Below are positions 53,119 to 62,582 of a stretch of 64,000 nucleotides of DNA, piece after piece. Origin of the DNA: Marisediminitalea lipolytica (GTDB lineage: Bacteria; Pseudomonadota; Gammaproteobacteria; Enterobacterales; Alteromonadaceae); NCBI RefSeq assembly GCF_001758465.1, contig NZ_MJIC01000004.1, positions 186,001 to 250,000 of the forward strand. The letters run 5' to 3'. The notes beneath the pieces are model-generated. The model was given only the letters and a program-made list of their open reading frames with translations. It made no database searches and was not told the origin of the DNA. Numbering within the stretch: the stretch's first letter is position 1; every line of letters starts with the position of its first letter. Position numbers and translations under genes: made by a program.

Positions 53119-54414
53119 ATGATATTTCCATTCAAACGAAAAAATGCAGAGGCAAGTATGCCTCATGCGCAAACCCCCATCGAAAAATCTGAAATTAAGG
53201 CTTTTGAAGCCAATGTTGCGATGATTCGCTTTACGCCGGATGGCGTTGTGCTTAATGCCAATTCGCATTTTTTAGATTTAATGGGTTATTCATTACCTGA
53301 AGTCAGTGGTCAGCATCACAAACTCTTTTGCGACAGCGAGTTTGTTCGGTCCAGTGAATATAAGATGTTCTGGCAGGACCTGGCTGGCGGTAAAGCGGTA
53401 AAAGGATTATTTAAACGGTTAACTAAAACCGGGCAGGCTATTTATCTTGAGGCCAGTTATTTTCCGGCTTTAAACGATGCCGGCGAAGTGTTTGGTGTGG
53501 TTAAGGTGGCGTCAGATGTCACTCAGAGAGAGTTGGCTAAGCAGGTTAATGACGACGTGCTCCGTGCGCTAAATGTTTCCCAGGCAGTGATTGAGTTTAC
53601 GCCTGAAGGTTATGTTATCGATGCCAATGATAACTTTCTGCAGGCGATGGAATATGACGCTGATGAAATAAAGGGGCAACATCATCGAATGTTTTGCGAG
53701 GAAGGGTACTACCTTAAACACCCGGATTTCTGGCAAACACTGAAAAATGGTCAGCATCTCACTGGGCGCTTTAAACGCAAAACCAAATCGGGGCGCGAGC
53801 TGTGGCTGGAAGCAACTTATAATCCGATTAAAGACCGGGATGGTAATGTTGTTCGCGTAGTAAAATTTGCCAGTGATATCACTCAGCGCGTGGCCAGCAC
53901 ATTTGAGGCTGTTGAAGCAGCAGCGGCTACATCAGCGCAGACCAATGACATTACGTCTACTGCTATTTCCGTGCTTAATGAAGCAATGGATACGTCCCGT
54001 ACCATTGCAGCGGATATAGACACAATAATGCAACAGGGCAATAGCCTGACCACTCAGTTTAAAAGTATCACCGATATTGTTGCCACTATTCAGAATATTG
54101 CCGATCAAACCAACCTGTTGGCGCTGAATGCTGCCATTGAAGCCGCCAGAGCAGGCGATGCCGGACGCGGTTTCTCGGTGGTGGCAGGTGAGGTACGAAG
54201 TCTGGCATCCAGTACGTCTCAGGCAACCGATAATATCGCCAGAGTAGTGCAGGAAAACCACCGTCTTATTGGCAGCATTGTCAGCGCTTTAGCCGGCGTG
54301 TCGGCAACGGCGACTGAGGGTGAAGAGAATATGAAAGAAGTGTCAGCCGGATTAAATGATGTCAGCCGTGGTGTGAGTCAGTTTGTCCGCTTGGTAGACG
54401 AGTTTAAACCCTGA
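53119..54414 (+). CDS. Soluble PAS-PAS methyl-accepting chemotaxis protein
   Basis: A cytoplasmic chemoreceptor of about 431 residues without membrane helices. Two PAS domains of the Aer/BdlA kind are readable by their repeated core: [30 protein letters not shown] and [30 protein letters not shown]. Each ends in the PAC pattern ([29 protein letters not shown]). A short signalling domain follows with [18 protein letters not shown] and [15 protein letters not shown]. The start is uncertain: GTG 53074, ATG 53119 or ATG 53158, the last with the best ribosome site (GAGG). Architecture as in BdlA, which links redox sensing to biofilm dispersal. Confidence 0.88.
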   Translation: MIFPFKRKNAEASMPHAQTPIEKSEIKAFEANVAMIRFTPDGVVLNANSHFLDLMGYSLPEVSGQHHKLFCDSEFVRSSEYKMFWQDLAGGKAVKGLFKRLTKTGQAIYLEASYFPALNDAGEVFGVVKVASDVTQRELAKQVNDDVLRALNVSQAVIEFTPEGYVIDANDNFLQAMEYDADEIKGQHHRMFCEEGYYLKHPDFWQTLKNGQHLTGRFKRKTKSGRELWLEATYNPIKDRDGNVVRVVKFASDITQRVASTFEAVEAAAATSAQTNDITSTAISVLNEAMDTSRTIAADIDTIMQQGNSLTTQFKSITDIVATIQNIADQTNLLALNAAIEAARAGDAGRGFSVVAGEVRSLASSTSQATDNIARVVQENHRLIGSIVSALAGVSATATEGEENMKEVSAGLNDVSRGVSQFVRLVDEFKP

Positions 54415-54618
54415 TGAAGCTTAGCTGACAAAATGGGTTTTACATCTGAGTCTGGATGGATTACGTGAAATTATATAGTAAATTAAAGGCTTAATGATTT
54501 ATCATACAAATAATTCTGTTTTTTCCTGCCAGGAATCAAGTTGTATCTCAGGCAAATTTATTGGATTAAATTAGCGAAAACAGTGGTGTTTTAGCTTTAT
54601 GCTGTGCAAGGAGGCGTC

Positions 54619-57066
54619 ATGGACGGAAGTAATGTAACTTCGCTATCCCAACAAAATCAGTTTCGTAATCTGGTAGACAGTACCTACGATCCTGTCATTA
54701 GCACAGATCTTGACGGTCGGATCATTACCTGGAATCCGGCGGCAGCAAGTTTTTTTGGCTACAACGAAAAGGATATGCTCGGGAAAAATGTCCAGTCGCT
54801 ATTTCAACCGGCGAAACAGCATTCACCAGGCTGTGTGGAATACTTGTCAGACGGTCATAGCGTCCAAACGGTTTTCAACAAAGATGGTAACGTTATAAAA
54901 GTCCCTCTCACCGTGTTTTCTGTAAAAGACACAGAGGGGAAACTGATATCAAAATGTTTTGTGATAAGAGCCCAGGAAACGCTGCACAAACCTGCCCATT
55001 TGCTTAAACAGTTCGAAGCTATCATCAATTCATCAGATGATGCCATTGTGAGTAAAACACTGGACGGAACGGTTACCAGTTGGAATAAGGCCGCAGAGAA
55101 TATCTTTGGGTATAGCGCTCAGGAGATGTTGGGGAATAAGCTGTTGATTTTGTTTCCCGCGGATAAACACGACGAAGAAAGACAAATTCTGCAAAAAATT
55201 GCCATTGGTGAGCGTATTGACCACTACCATACGGTTCGACGCCATAAAAGCGGCAGACTTATTCATGTTTCGGTGTCAATTTCACCAGTACATGATGAGT
55301 TTGGCCACGTGGTTGGTGCCGCCAAAATAGCCCGGGATATTACCGAAAAAGTCGAAAATGAACGTACACAAGCGTTATACAAGGCTTTAGTGTACTCGTC
55401 GCAGGACGCTATTGTTTCTATTACGCTGGATGGCCATATCGAAAGTTGGAATGAGGCTGCTGAAGACATGTTTGGCTATAGCCGGGCACAAATTTTAGGT
55501 CAGAAGATGCACATTCTGTTGCCATCTGAGCGCAGAGCAGAAGAAGAACATCTCATTCATCGTGTACGCAGTGGTGGCGCGGTTAATCACTTCAGAACCG
55601 TCAGAAAATGTAAGAATGGTGAGCAAATTTATGTCTCGGTTTCATTGTCGCCAATTGTTGATGATAACGGTGTAACTACCGGTATTTCTAAAATTATACG
55701 GGATATTACCTCTGAAATAGAAAATGAGGAAATTATCTGGAAACAGGCCAATTTTGACGTGCTGACAGGCCTACGCAATCGCTCCAGCTTTGAGCGAACG
55801 GTGAGTAATTTTCTTAGCTCAGCCGATAAAAACACATCACGCTTTGCCCTCATGTTTATCGATTTGGATAATTTTAAAATATACAACGATACCTATGGCC
55901 ATGCTTTTGGCGATAAAGTGCTGATTGAAGTCGCTAACGTGTTGGGCTCAACCATTCGTCACAGTGACGAACTGTCGCGCTTTGGCGGCGACGAATTTAC
56001 GGTTTGTTTAAACTCCTGCCATTCTGTGGCGATTGCTGAAAGCGTCGCTAAAAATATCGTCAATAACATCACTGAAATTCGTAAAGTAGATGGGATTTCC
56101 GTTGCGTTGACTGCCAGTATCGGTATTAGTTTTTATCCTAATGACGGTGAAGAGCTGATAACGCTGCAGCAAAAAGCGGATAAGGCCATGTATGAAGCCA
56201 AGCATAAAGGTAAGAACCGGTTCAGAATATTTTCTGAGTTACTTAATGCCGAGTCCCACGAAAATTATGCCATGGTTGAAGAGTTGAGCCTTGCTATAGA
56301 ACGTAACCAGCTGTCACTCGCTGTTCAGCCCATTTACAGCAGCGAGGATTATCGGTTGGTTAAAGGGGAAGCGCTGGTGCGGTGGCATCATCCCCAGTTT
56401 GGTTCGGTTTCGCCGGAGGTTTTTATCCCGCTGGCAGAAAAACATGGTTTGATTCAGCAAATAGGTAATTGGGTATTGGCTGAAAGCCTGAAAAAACTAC
56501 CTCACTGGATTGATGTTTTCGGGAATGACTTTCAATTAAGCATTAACAAATCTCCCTTCGAATTTTACGACCATGATGACTGTATGTTGCTGCTCAAGCA
56601 TTTACTCCATGAAAATGGTCTTAGTGGCTATAATCTGATAATCGAGATCACCGAACATTCGTTACTGGAGCATACTGACGTCACCGAGCGTATCCTGGCC
56701 TCTTACAGTGCGCTGGGCGTTAAAATTGCTATCGATGATTTTGGAACAGGCTATTCATCGCTGTCTTATTTAAAACGGTACGTGGTAAATATTCTTAAAA
56801 TCGATCGCTTGTTTGTCGCCGAAATGACCGCAAATTCCATCGAATATCAGTTGTGTAAAGGCATTATCAATCTGGCAAAAAGTATCGGTGTTCAGGTTGT
56901 TGCCGAAGGCGTAGAAGATGATAGCCAACTGGCATTGCTGTTAAGCATGGGCTGTGAGTTTTATCAGGGGTACTTTTTCAGCAAGCCTGTGTCGGTGGCT
57001 GAGTTCGGCCATTTACCCGGGCGGTTTAATCATGTGCCTGAAAATTTAGCAGCACAACCCCGTTAG
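54619..57066 (+). CDS. PAS-PAS-PAS-GGDEF-EAL cyclic-di-GMP regulator
   Basis: An 815-residue soluble regulator. It starts at the ATG at 54619 with perfect AAGGAGG upstream. Three PAS domains repeat the pattern ISTDLDGRIITWNPAAASFFGY, VSKTLDGTVTSWNKAAENIFGY and VSITLDGHIESWNEAAEDMFGY, the last two with PAC segments. The GGDEF domain has FGGDEF near residue 456, and EAL is intact near 584 (GEALVRWHHPQFG) with DDFGTGYSSLSYL later. No membrane helix is present, so it senses cytoplasmic signals. It follows the PAS chemoreceptor in the same direction, 204 bp apart. Confidence 0.93.
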   Translation: MDGSNVTSLSQQNQFRNLVDSTYDPVISTDLDGRIITWNPAAASFFGYNEKDMLGKNVQSLFQPAKQHSPGCVEYLSDGHSVQTVFNKDGNVIKVPLTVFSVKDTEGKLISKCFVIRAQETLHKPAHLLKQFEAIINSSDDAIVSKTLDGTVTSWNKAAENIFGYSAQEMLGNKLLILFPADKHDEERQILQKIAIGERIDHYHTVRRHKSGRLIHVSVSISPVHDEFGHVVGAAKIARDITEKVENERTQALYKALVYSSQDAIVSITLDGHIESWNEAAEDMFGYSRAQILGQKMHILLPSERRAEEEHLIHRVRSGGAVNHFRTVRKCKNGEQIYVSVSLSPIVDDNGVTTGISKIIRDITSEIENEEIIWKQANFDVLTGLRNRSSFERTVSNFLSSADKNTSRFALMFIDLDNFKIYNDTYGHAFGDKVLIEVANVLGSTIRHSDELSRFGGDEFTVCLNSCHSVAIAESVAKNIVNNITEIRKVDGISVALTASIGISFYPNDGEELITLQQKADKAMYEAKHKGKNRFRIFSELLNAESHENYAMVEELSLAIERNQLSLAVQPIYSSEDYRLVKGEALVRWHHPQFGSVSPEVFIPLAEKHGLIQQIGNWVLAESLKKLPHWIDVFGNDFQLSINKSPFEFYDHDDCMLLLKHLLHENGLSGYNLIIEITEHSLLEHTDVTERILASYSALGVKIAIDDFGTGYSSLSYLKRYVVNILKIDRLFVAEMTANSIEYQLCKGIINLAKSIGVQVVAEGVEDDSQLALLLSMGCEFYQGYFFSKPVSVAEFGHLPGRFNHVPENLAAQPR

Positions 57067-57110
57067 GTTAAGTAGTCTGGCAGGTTAAAACGCAGACATT
57101 TAACTACGTT

Positions 57111-58019
57111 TTAGCCATGCGACACCTTTCCTAACAGACCTCTGGCTTCTGCTACAATGCTTTCGGTCAGGGTGTGGGGAGAGAGTCCTTTGCCGGTGAT
57201 GGCATAAAAGCGTTCAGAAATCTCATCGATTTCGCCAATACAGACCACGTTATAAAAATCTGCAACATGCCGGGCGATAGCCGAGGGAGCACAAAATACG
57301 CCCATCCCCTCGCTGCCAAATACCTTTAACAACGCACTATCATCAAACTCCGCTACAATTTTAGGAAACAGCTGATTGGCTTCCAGCCAGCTGGTTAGCC
57401 CCAGCGTGATCCCTGATTTTTCCCCCGGAAGCAACAAACTGGCACCATTGAGCGAGTCCGGGAAATCACGATGGTGGTCGCGATTGGTGGCGCTGGCAAA
57501 GAAACTTAAATGGGATTCACCTAAAAAATAGCTGTGAGCGTTAATCCGGGTGCCTGGCGCAACTCCGCGGTCGGCAATGATCATATCGATTTGATTGATG
57601 GCTAAGTCACTGATTAATGAATCAAATGGTCCTTCGCGAAAGATAAAACGTACACTATCCGACTGGCTCATGGTGTGATGTACAAAATCGTAAGCAAGTA
57701 CTTTAGGGATAGCATCGGTAATACCAATGACAAAGGTTTGTTCTACAGCCTCATTATTAGCATGCAGCAGCTTAGCCAGCTGATTACCTTTTTGAAAAAT
57801 ATCGCTGGCGTGCTGAAATACCAGCTTACCCTTGCTGTTGAGGTGCAGGCGTTTATTTACCCGGTCGAACAGCGGATAGCCCAGTTGCTTCTCAAACGTG
57901 CTTAGCTGACCACTGGCAGTTTGTGGCGTTACATGCAATAACCTGGCGGCACTGGCGATACTGCCTTCACGGGCAATAAGGTAAAAATAATAAAGATGAT
58001 GATAGTTTATTTGATTCAT
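57111..58019 (-). CDS. LysR-family regulator, NhaR-like
   Basis: A 302-residue LysR-type DNA-binding regulator. The winged helix is at residues 1-60 (NYHHLYYFYLIAREGSIASAARLLHVTPQTASGQLSTFEKQLGYPLF, named for the NhaR-like opening HINYxHLYYF), then a LysR substrate-binding domain. NhaR relatives respond to sodium or pH, but the name only reflects sequence style here. It is divergent from the ABC/HlyD/TolC operon with 119 bp between, the usual arrangement for a LysR regulator and its target. Confidence 0.9.
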   Translation of the reverse strand: MNQINYHHLYYFYLIAREGSIASAARLLHVTPQTASGQLSTFEKQLGYPLFDRVNKRLHLNSKGKLVFQHASDIFQKGNQLAKLLHANNEAVEQTFVIGITDAIPKVLAYDFVHHTMSQSDSVRFIFREGPFDSLISDLAINQIDMIIADRGVAPGTRINAHSYFLGESHLSFFASATNRDHHRDFPDSLNGASLLLPGEKSGITLGLTSWLEANQLFPKIVAEFDDSALLKVFGSEGMGVFCAPSAIARHVADFYNVVCIGEIDEISERFYAITGKGLSPHTLTESIVAEARGLLGKVSHG

Positions 58020-58138
58020 AATCAGGAAAAACCGATGTTTGTATTAGAATATAACAGTTTTAATCTTTATTGTTGAGGGGTTACTATTGTCATCAGTAAA
58101 TGTTTGGTGTCTTTTCTATTGGATAGGTAAATAACTTA

Positions 58139-59809
58139 ATGGAAAAACAGATCGATCTGCGACAAACCAGGAAATACCTGATTTCATTGCTTAAGCCGGA
58201 AGGCAGCTTTTTTGGCGTGGCGGCGGTGTATGGAGTGGCAATTAGTTTACTTACCCTGGCTATCCCCATTGCGGTACAAACGTTAATCAACAGTATCGCC
58301 AACATTGGCTCAGTGCGCGCGGTGACTATTCTGGCTGGTATTCTGTTTGCGACCTTGTTTATCTCCGGCATTTTTAGTGCGCTGCGGATGCGGGTGATGG
58401 AATATTATGAGCGTCGGGTGTTTACCCGCCTGGTGTCACAGTTTGGCCTTAAAACCATTATGGCGCCGCACAGTTTTTTTGAGGGCCGCAAAAACACCTC
58501 AATTACCCATCGTTACTTCGATATTATGACGCTGCAAAAAAATATCCCGTCGTTAATGGTCGATGGCTTTGCACTGGTGCTGCAAATCATTGTGGGTTTT
58601 ACTCTGGTGTCCTTTTACCATCCTTTTTTGTTTGTCCTCAACATGATCATTCTGCTGGTAATGTACCTGGTATGGAAAATCTGGGGGCCGGGGGCTAAAC
58701 GTACGTCAATTGAACTGTCGCAAAGTAAGTATGATACCGCCAAATGGTTGAACGATATTGCTTCTGCTCATGAGTTTTTTAAGTCTGCGGATCATCTCGA
58801 TTACGCCGGACGGAATACTGAACAGTACATTCAGCGCTATATCAGTAAGCATAAAAATCACTTTACCTTTACCTTTTCGCAAGCTGTGTCGTTTTTACTG
58901 TTGTATGCCTTTGCCAGTGCAACGTTATTGGGGTTAGGCGGCTTTCTGGTAGTGCAGGGCCAGCTTTCCATCGGTCAGTTGGTCGCTGCTGAGCTTATTA
59001 TGTCGGCGGTGTTTTTCGGGATTTCACGTTTTAGTCAGTATCTTAAACTCTATTACGAATTATATGGGGCTGCCGAAAAAATTGGCTCGGCGCTGGTTAT
59101 TCCGCAGGAAGAAACCCACGACAACGGAGCGCGGATTCCTTCTTCTTCCAAGCTGGTTTTCAAGCGTTTGGCGATGTCCCACTTTGATGACAGCTGTTAC
59201 CTTGATGGCACTCTTGACGCAGGTAAAAAATATTTCATTACTACCCGTAAAAGCTGGGTGCAAAAGCAGCTGGTGAGTTATCTCAAGCGTTTTGAGCATC
59301 CGGCCAAAGGCGACATATTGTTAGGTGAGTACAGTCTGTTTGATTATGACATGTATGAGCTGCGTCAGGCAGTAAGTACGCTGGATCGCGCTTTGATTAT
59401 TGAATGCAGTATTGAAGAGTACCTGCGTCTGGCTGCACCGGAGGTGACCATTGCCGAAGTGCGCGGTGCGCTGGAAGAGGTTGGTCTGGACGAAGTGGTA
59501 GATAATCTTGAACAAGGCATTGCTACTCGCATTTCGCCGTTGGGGGCGCCTTTGCAACCGCTGGAGTTTTTACTGCTTAAGCTGGCGGCCGTTATTTTAT
59601 CCAAACCCCAGGTGCTGGTAATTAATCAGCATTTTGATGCTATCCCCATGGCCACCAAAACACGCCTGCTGCATCGCATCGCGAAATTGCCGTGTACGGT
59701 GCTCTACTTTACCAATATGCCGGTGCCCGGTGTCTTTAATGCAACCCTGAATTTGCAGGACGTATTGTATGTAGAGGAAGAAAATCAACGCGCAGAGGGA
59801 GCAGAGTAA
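58139..59809 (+). CDS. ABC exporter-like protein with degenerate ATPase domain
   Basis: A 556-residue protein with a complete type I ABC exporter membrane domain: six hydrophobic segments between residues about 17 and 305. The following 200-residue domain aligns in order with an ABC ATPase but has no motifs. The Walker A position reads FITTRKSWVQKQL (only a Lys remains), the signature LSGGQ position reads LQPLE, and Walker B plus catalytic Glu read VLVINQHFDAIP in place of ILIFDEATSALD. Family membership is therefore clear but ATP hydrolysis by this subunit is unlikely. Its stop overlaps the HlyD gene (TAATG). Confidence 0.85.
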   Translation: MEKQIDLRQTRKYLISLLKPEGSFFGVAAVYGVAISLLTLAIPIAVQTLINSIANIGSVRAVTILAGILFATLFISGIFSALRMRVMEYYERRVFTRLVSQFGLKTIMAPHSFFEGRKNTSITHRYFDIMTLQKNIPSLMVDGFALVLQIIVGFTLVSFYHPFLFVLNMIILLVMYLVWKIWGPGAKRTSIELSQSKYDTAKWLNDIASAHEFFKSADHLDYAGRNTEQYIQRYISKHKNHFTFTFSQAVSFLLLYAFASATLLGLGGFLVVQGQLSIGQLVAAELIMSAVFFGISRFSQYLKLYYELYGAAEKIGSALVIPQEETHDNGARIPSSSKLVFKRLAMSHFDDSCYLDGTLDAGKKYFITTRKSWVQKQLVSYLKRFEHPAKGDILLGEYSLFDYDMYELRQAVSTLDRALIIECSIEEYLRLAAPEVTIAEVRGALEEVGLDEVVDNLEQGIATRISPLGAPLQPLEFLLLKLAAVILSKPQVLVINQHFDAIPMATKTRLLHRIAKLPCTVLYFTNMPVPGVFNATLNLQDVLYVEEENQRAEGAE

Positions 59810-60846
59810 TGAGCAAGGCTGAGAATCGTTTTATTCAGAATATTACGTCATTACCCGCGCAAATCATTCCCAGTGTGCACAAGGTGGTGTGCTGGATGAT
59901 TGCTTTTTTAGTGCTGGCTGTTGCCGCCGGCCTGTATTTTACGCCCTGGATCCAAACTGCCCACGGCACTGGTGTAGTGGACTCCCTTGATCCGGTAGAC
60001 AGAATGCAGCCCATTTCGGCACTGGTTGATGGTCAGATTCAAACCTGGCATGTGCGCGAGGGCATGGCGGTTCGCGCTGGCGATCCCATTGTAACGCTGA
60101 TTGATGTGGATGCGCAGCGACTGGAAAAACTGCAATCACAACTTTCCGCCACGCGTCTGGCGCATCAGGCAAATGAAACCGCGGTGGCTAATGCAGAGAG
60201 CAATCTGGAAAGGCAACGGGCATTGCAGCAGCAGGGATTGGTGTCTCGTAAAGAGGTGGAGGCGGCGCTAATTAAGGTGCAGGAGCTAAAAGCCAAGGCC
60301 GCCTCGTCATTGGCTGATATTAATCAGGTGTCCATGGTGTTGTCTCGCCAGGCCACCATGACTAAAGTCGCACCGGTAGACGGCACAATTTTGCGTTTGT
60401 TTAATGGCGGTGTATCAACCTTTGTTAAGGCCGGTGATGTACTGGGGCAGTTTATTCCTAAAAATGCTGAGCGTACGGTTAAAATTGTGATTAGCGGCCT
60501 GGATGCGCCACTGGTTAAGCCCGGGGCCAGGGCGCGCCTGCAGTTTGAAGGCTGGCCGGTGTTTCAGTTTAGCGGCTGGCCTGGCACAGCGGTGGGCACT
60601 TTTGGCGGAGTCGTTACCTATGTTGAGCCCGTTGCCGATCTCACTGGTGCCTTTCAGGTGTGGATAGAACCCGATCCCAGTCAGATGCCCTGGCCGGAAG
60701 AAAATATTGCCCGTCTTGGCAGCCGGGTAAAAGCCTGGATTTTGTTAGAAGAAGTTCGCCTTGGCTACGAGTTATGGCGTCAGCTGAACAACTTCCCGCC
60801 ACAAAAGCCGGATACGCCAGCCAATACCTCAGCTAAAAGCTGGTAG
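59809..60846 (+). CDS. HlyD-family secretion adaptor
   Basis: A 345-residue membrane-fusion protein with one N-terminal membrane helix (about 27-47). Lipoyl halves are VDGQIQTWHVREGMAVRAGDPIV and APVDGTILRLFNGGVSTFVKAGDVLG. The helical hairpin is short (about 100-170), followed by a beta-barrel (VKPGARARLQFEGWPVFQF). Its length fits adaptors of type I-like exporters. It is between the ABC-like and TolC-like genes and coupled to the former by TAATG. Confidence 0.9.
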   Translation: MSKAENRFIQNITSLPAQIIPSVHKVVCWMIAFLVLAVAAGLYFTPWIQTAHGTGVVDSLDPVDRMQPISALVDGQIQTWHVREGMAVRAGDPIVTLIDVDAQRLEKLQSQLSATRLAHQANETAVANAESNLERQRALQQQGLVSRKEVEAALIKVQELKAKAASSLADINQVSMVLSRQATMTKVAPVDGTILRLFNGGVSTFVKAGDVLGQFIPKNAERTVKIVISGLDAPLVKPGARARLQFEGWPVFQFSGWPGTAVGTFGGVVTYVEPVADLTGAFQVWIEPDPSQMPWPEENIARLGSRVKAWILLEEVRLGYELWRQLNNFPPQKPDTPANTSAKSW

Positions 60847-60856
60847 GGGAATAGTG

Positions 60857-62251
60857 ATGGAACTACGAAAAATCCTGTTCGTCTGGCTGCTGGGTGCGGC
60901 GCCGCTGGCTTTGGCTGAAGATGCCTTGCCCACGGTGCCCGGGCTGATTGCAAATATGCAGCAGTATCATCCCTATGTTGGTGTACTCAACGAGAAAAAT
61001 AACCAGATGCAGTTTGGCTTACAAAGTGCGCAAAGTGAATTTGACCCGCGTATAGAGCAGGACATCAGCGGCCGCCTGAGTGGCTATTACGATGGTTCAG
61101 CCGCGGCGCAGCGCTTTGTTCAGCCCCTTGGTGAAATGAATGCCAGACTGATCAGTGAATACCGTGTGGCAACCGGTGATTTTCCGGTTTATGAAGAACA
61201 GTACAATACGTTGTCAGGCGGCGAGGCCAGCATAGGCGTGGCATTATCGTTACTAAAAGACCGCAGTACGGATAAACGTCGGGTAGGGGTGGCTAATGCC
61301 CGCTTGTCTGTTCAGCAGTATCAGGCAGAGTTACAGCTGGGGGTGAACGACTTTTTATATAAAGGTTTAAGCCAGTATTTAAAATGGTACGAAGTCAGCC
61401 TTAAAATTGCGGCAGTAGAGTCTTTGCTGGAAACCTTAAGCAGTCGTCGTGATGGCCTTAAAGAAAGGTTGTCCAAGGGCGATTTGGCGCAAGTCACTCT
61501 GACCGAATTTGAGGCCAGCATTCTGGAACAGCAACTGGCCCTTTCGCAGCTTCAGCAAACTCAGCGAGCCGCCGCTCAGGCGCTGGCGTTTTACTGGCGC
61601 GATAACCAGGGGCAATCACGGGTCATCCACAGTCAGGCAACCCTGCCTGAGGATATCCGCTGGCCCTACGCGATAACACCGGTACAGGTAGCCAATTTAC
61701 GCAATGCAATAGTCGACCATCCTGCGCTGGCTGTGATCCGAACTGAACAAGCCGTTGCAAAAAACAAGTATCGACTAGCTGAAAACCAGTTACTTCCTAA
61801 ACTGGATTTAAAAGCGCTGGTTGCCAGGGATATTGGCAGTGGGCCAGCCTCGCTGGCCGAAACCGAAGGTAAAGTGGGGTTAACTTTCTCCTACACTTTG
61901 GGTAACCGTAAGGCTAAGGCTGAGCAGGCCACGCAGAGCTCTAAGCTCAAAGTACTCGAATACGAACTGCAACTCGCCAAAGACAGATTAAGCCAGCAAT
62001 TTGAGCAAACTTACGCCTACTGGCAGCAAGCTAATGAAGTGCTGGAGCTGCAACGTAAAAATGCCGAGCTGGCAGTAACCTTATCCACACTGGAGCGCAA
62101 ACGCTTTGATGCGGGCGACAGTGACATGTTTAAGCTTAATGCCCGCGAGTCCGGTGTACTAAAAGCAAAGTTAAAAGCCATCGAAGCCGAAGTAGACTTA
62201 CTATCAGCGGAACTGGCACTGCATCAGGTGGCTGTATCGCTGGCAGGGTAA
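60857..62251 (+). CDS. TolC-family outer-membrane efflux protein
   Basis: A 464-residue outer-membrane channel. Signal peptide of about 21 residues (ending PLALAEDA), then two structural repeats of long helices. Typical pieces are QFGLQSAQSEFDPRIEQDISG, GEASIGVALSLLKDRSTDKRRVGVANARL in the first half and VGLTFSYTLGNRKAKAEQA in the second, with Leu/Ala-rich heptads between. The start at 60857 has GGGGA upstream; a GTG one codon earlier is also in frame. It completes the three-component exporter with the ABC-like and HlyD proteins. Confidence 0.9.
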   Translation: MELRKILFVWLLGAAPLALAEDALPTVPGLIANMQQYHPYVGVLNEKNNQMQFGLQSAQSEFDPRIEQDISGRLSGYYDGSAAAQRFVQPLGEMNARLISEYRVATGDFPVYEEQYNTLSGGEASIGVALSLLKDRSTDKRRVGVANARLSVQQYQAELQLGVNDFLYKGLSQYLKWYEVSLKIAAVESLLETLSSRRDGLKERLSKGDLAQVTLTEFEASILEQQLALSQLQQTQRAAAQALAFYWRDNQGQSRVIHSQATLPEDIRWPYAITPVQVANLRNAIVDHPALAVIRTEQAVAKNKYRLAENQLLPKLDLKALVARDIGSGPASLAETEGKVGLTFSYTLGNRKAKAEQATQSSKLKVLEYELQLAKDRLSQQFEQTYAYWQQANEVLELQRKNAELAVTLSTLERKRFDAGDSDMFKLNARESGVLKAKLKAIEAEVDLLSAELALHQVAVSLAG

Positions 62252-62582
62252 CCCGGCACCGCGTTAGATGCGCCGAGGTTTAGACTTGTGCTAAGCTTTT
62301 TCATCCTCAGCGGATTCGCTATCTGAGCGGGCGGGGCGCAAATATGTAACAAAGTGTTAGATCGCCTTGCAATCAAGCCTTGTTTTGACTAAATTCTGCG
62401 CATCTTCTCAGCCGGAGCTGCCGCCATCATGAACAACTAAGCCTGTTATCCATAGAACACTTTTTTTGGATCTACAGGGTTAGTCGGCGTGGCTCACGGT
62501 TGAACTTACATCGCGCAATGTACGCGCGATGCCTACTTTTTATGTGCTGCTACGGCCGTTGTCCCTGGTATACAGGAGGCAC
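62252..62582 (+). promoter_or_regulatory. 5' region and structured leader of the ABC-F gene
   Basis: A promoter-like TTGCAA, 17 bp, TAAATT lies at 62367-62395, leaving a leader of about 180 nt. In it are a stem CCTGT-ATCCA/TGGAT-ACAGG (about 62442-62479), whose loop holds a T-run, and a perfect 8-bp stem CATCGCGC/GCGCGATG (62509-62516 with 62524-62531) followed by a T-rich stretch. A minimal ORF ATG-AAC-AAC-TAA starts at 62429. This could be an attenuator, as known for some antibiotic-resistance ABC-F genes; that role is inferred. Confidence 0.4.
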
